Assembly (NCBI GenBank): GCA_938041695.1
Contig: CALISI010000077.1
Coordinates: 1-51,285 of the forward strand
DNA length: 51,285 nucleotides
From: an uncultured Actinomyces sp.
Lineage (GTDB): Bacteria; Actinomycetota; Actinomycetes; Actinomycetales; Actinomycetaceae
Reading direction: 5' to 3'
How positions within the stretch are numbered: position 1 is the first letter of the stretch; the number at the start of each line of letters is the position of its first letter. The notes below the pieces were generated by a model, which saw nothing but the letters and a program-made list of their open reading frames with translations, searched no databases and had not been told where the DNA came from. Both the position numbers and the translations under genes were made by a program. Below, one piece after another: positions 51,253-51,285 of this stretch.

Positions 51253-51285
51253 ATGCTCGCCGACGCGTTGGAGCACCTGGTCAGC
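51253..51285 (+). CDS. khpA: KhpA RNA-binding KH-domain protein, first 11 codons (runs off window)
   Basis: ATG 51253, 2 nt after the rpsP stop, opens MLADALEHLVS, the conserved start of the small KH-domain protein that follows rpsP in actinobacteria (Rv2908c-like). Only 33 nt are in the window. Identification rests on the start sequence and gene order. Confidence 0.8.
   Translation, partial: MLADALEHLVS

Overview
The window is high-GC DNA from an Actinomycete. It holds one contiguous stretch of chromosome that is mostly conserved core genes. The best fit is the Actinomycetaceae (Actinomyces/Schaalia type), an inference from the gene set: a type I fatty acid synthase in an operon with biotin ligase and acyl-CoA carboxylase, a PPi-type phosphofructokinase, a class II DAHP synthase, a PknL-Rv2175c-prenyltransferase block, and an ffh-amidohydrolase-rpsP-khpA block. 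GTG and TTG starts, stop/start overlaps and leaderless-type starts (TANNNT box 6-7 nt before the start codon) are common. I see no rRNA, tRNA, CRISPR array, phage or insertion sequence.

Layout. 1-6.7 kb (minus): birA, accC/accB fusion, accD and FAS-I form a tightly overlapped fatty acid operon that leaves the window at its left end. 7-8.7 kb: ettA, a translational ABC-F ATPase. 9-12.2 kb: a carbohydrate segment with a lone PTS EIIB-like gene plus 4-alpha-glucanotransferase on the plus strand, facing a separate EIIA/EIIB pair on the minus strand; no EIIC is present. 12.4-14.5 kb: MFS exporter and HAD phosphatase. 14.7-18.8 kb: a GH3 beta-glucosidase gene broken by an in-frame amber codon, a GtrA-like membrane protein gene with two nonsense codons and a probable frameshift, and an intact GT2 glycosyltransferase. 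18.8-21.4 kb (minus): LytTR response regulator (frameshifted), GHKL sensor kinase and GNAT acetyltransferase. 21.5-26.3 kb: UDP-galactopyranose mutase, an AEC transporter, a MetP-like NSS transporter with its tiny MetS partner, and a PMM-like HAD phosphatase.

26.4-29.8 kb (minus): rRNA/tRNA methyltransferase, pyrD, an unknown protein, a four-copy DnaA-box-like array, and a DUF3043 membrane protein. 29.8-35.2 kb (plus): M20 dipeptidase, glycerate kinase-like protein, ErpA-type Fe-S protein, tandem FKBP lipoprotein, degenerate receiver protein and trpD. 35.2-44.3 kb: DEDDh/GIY-YIG nuclease, PlsC-type acyltransferase, PPi-PFK, class II DAHP synthase, PASTA kinase, Rv2175c-like DNA-binding protein and a polyprenyl synthetase. 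44.4-51.3 kb (plus): primary sigma factor, a small membrane protein, FtsY, Ffh, an amidohydrolase, ribosomal protein S16 and the first codons of KhpA.

I do not see a clearly new multi-gene system. The signals most worth a second look are the gene-decay zone at 16.6-21.4 kb, the regularly spaced DnaA-box-like repeats at 29.05-29.14 kb, the EIIC-less PTS parts around malQ with their operator-like palindromes, and the paired palindromic element upstream of the FAS operon.
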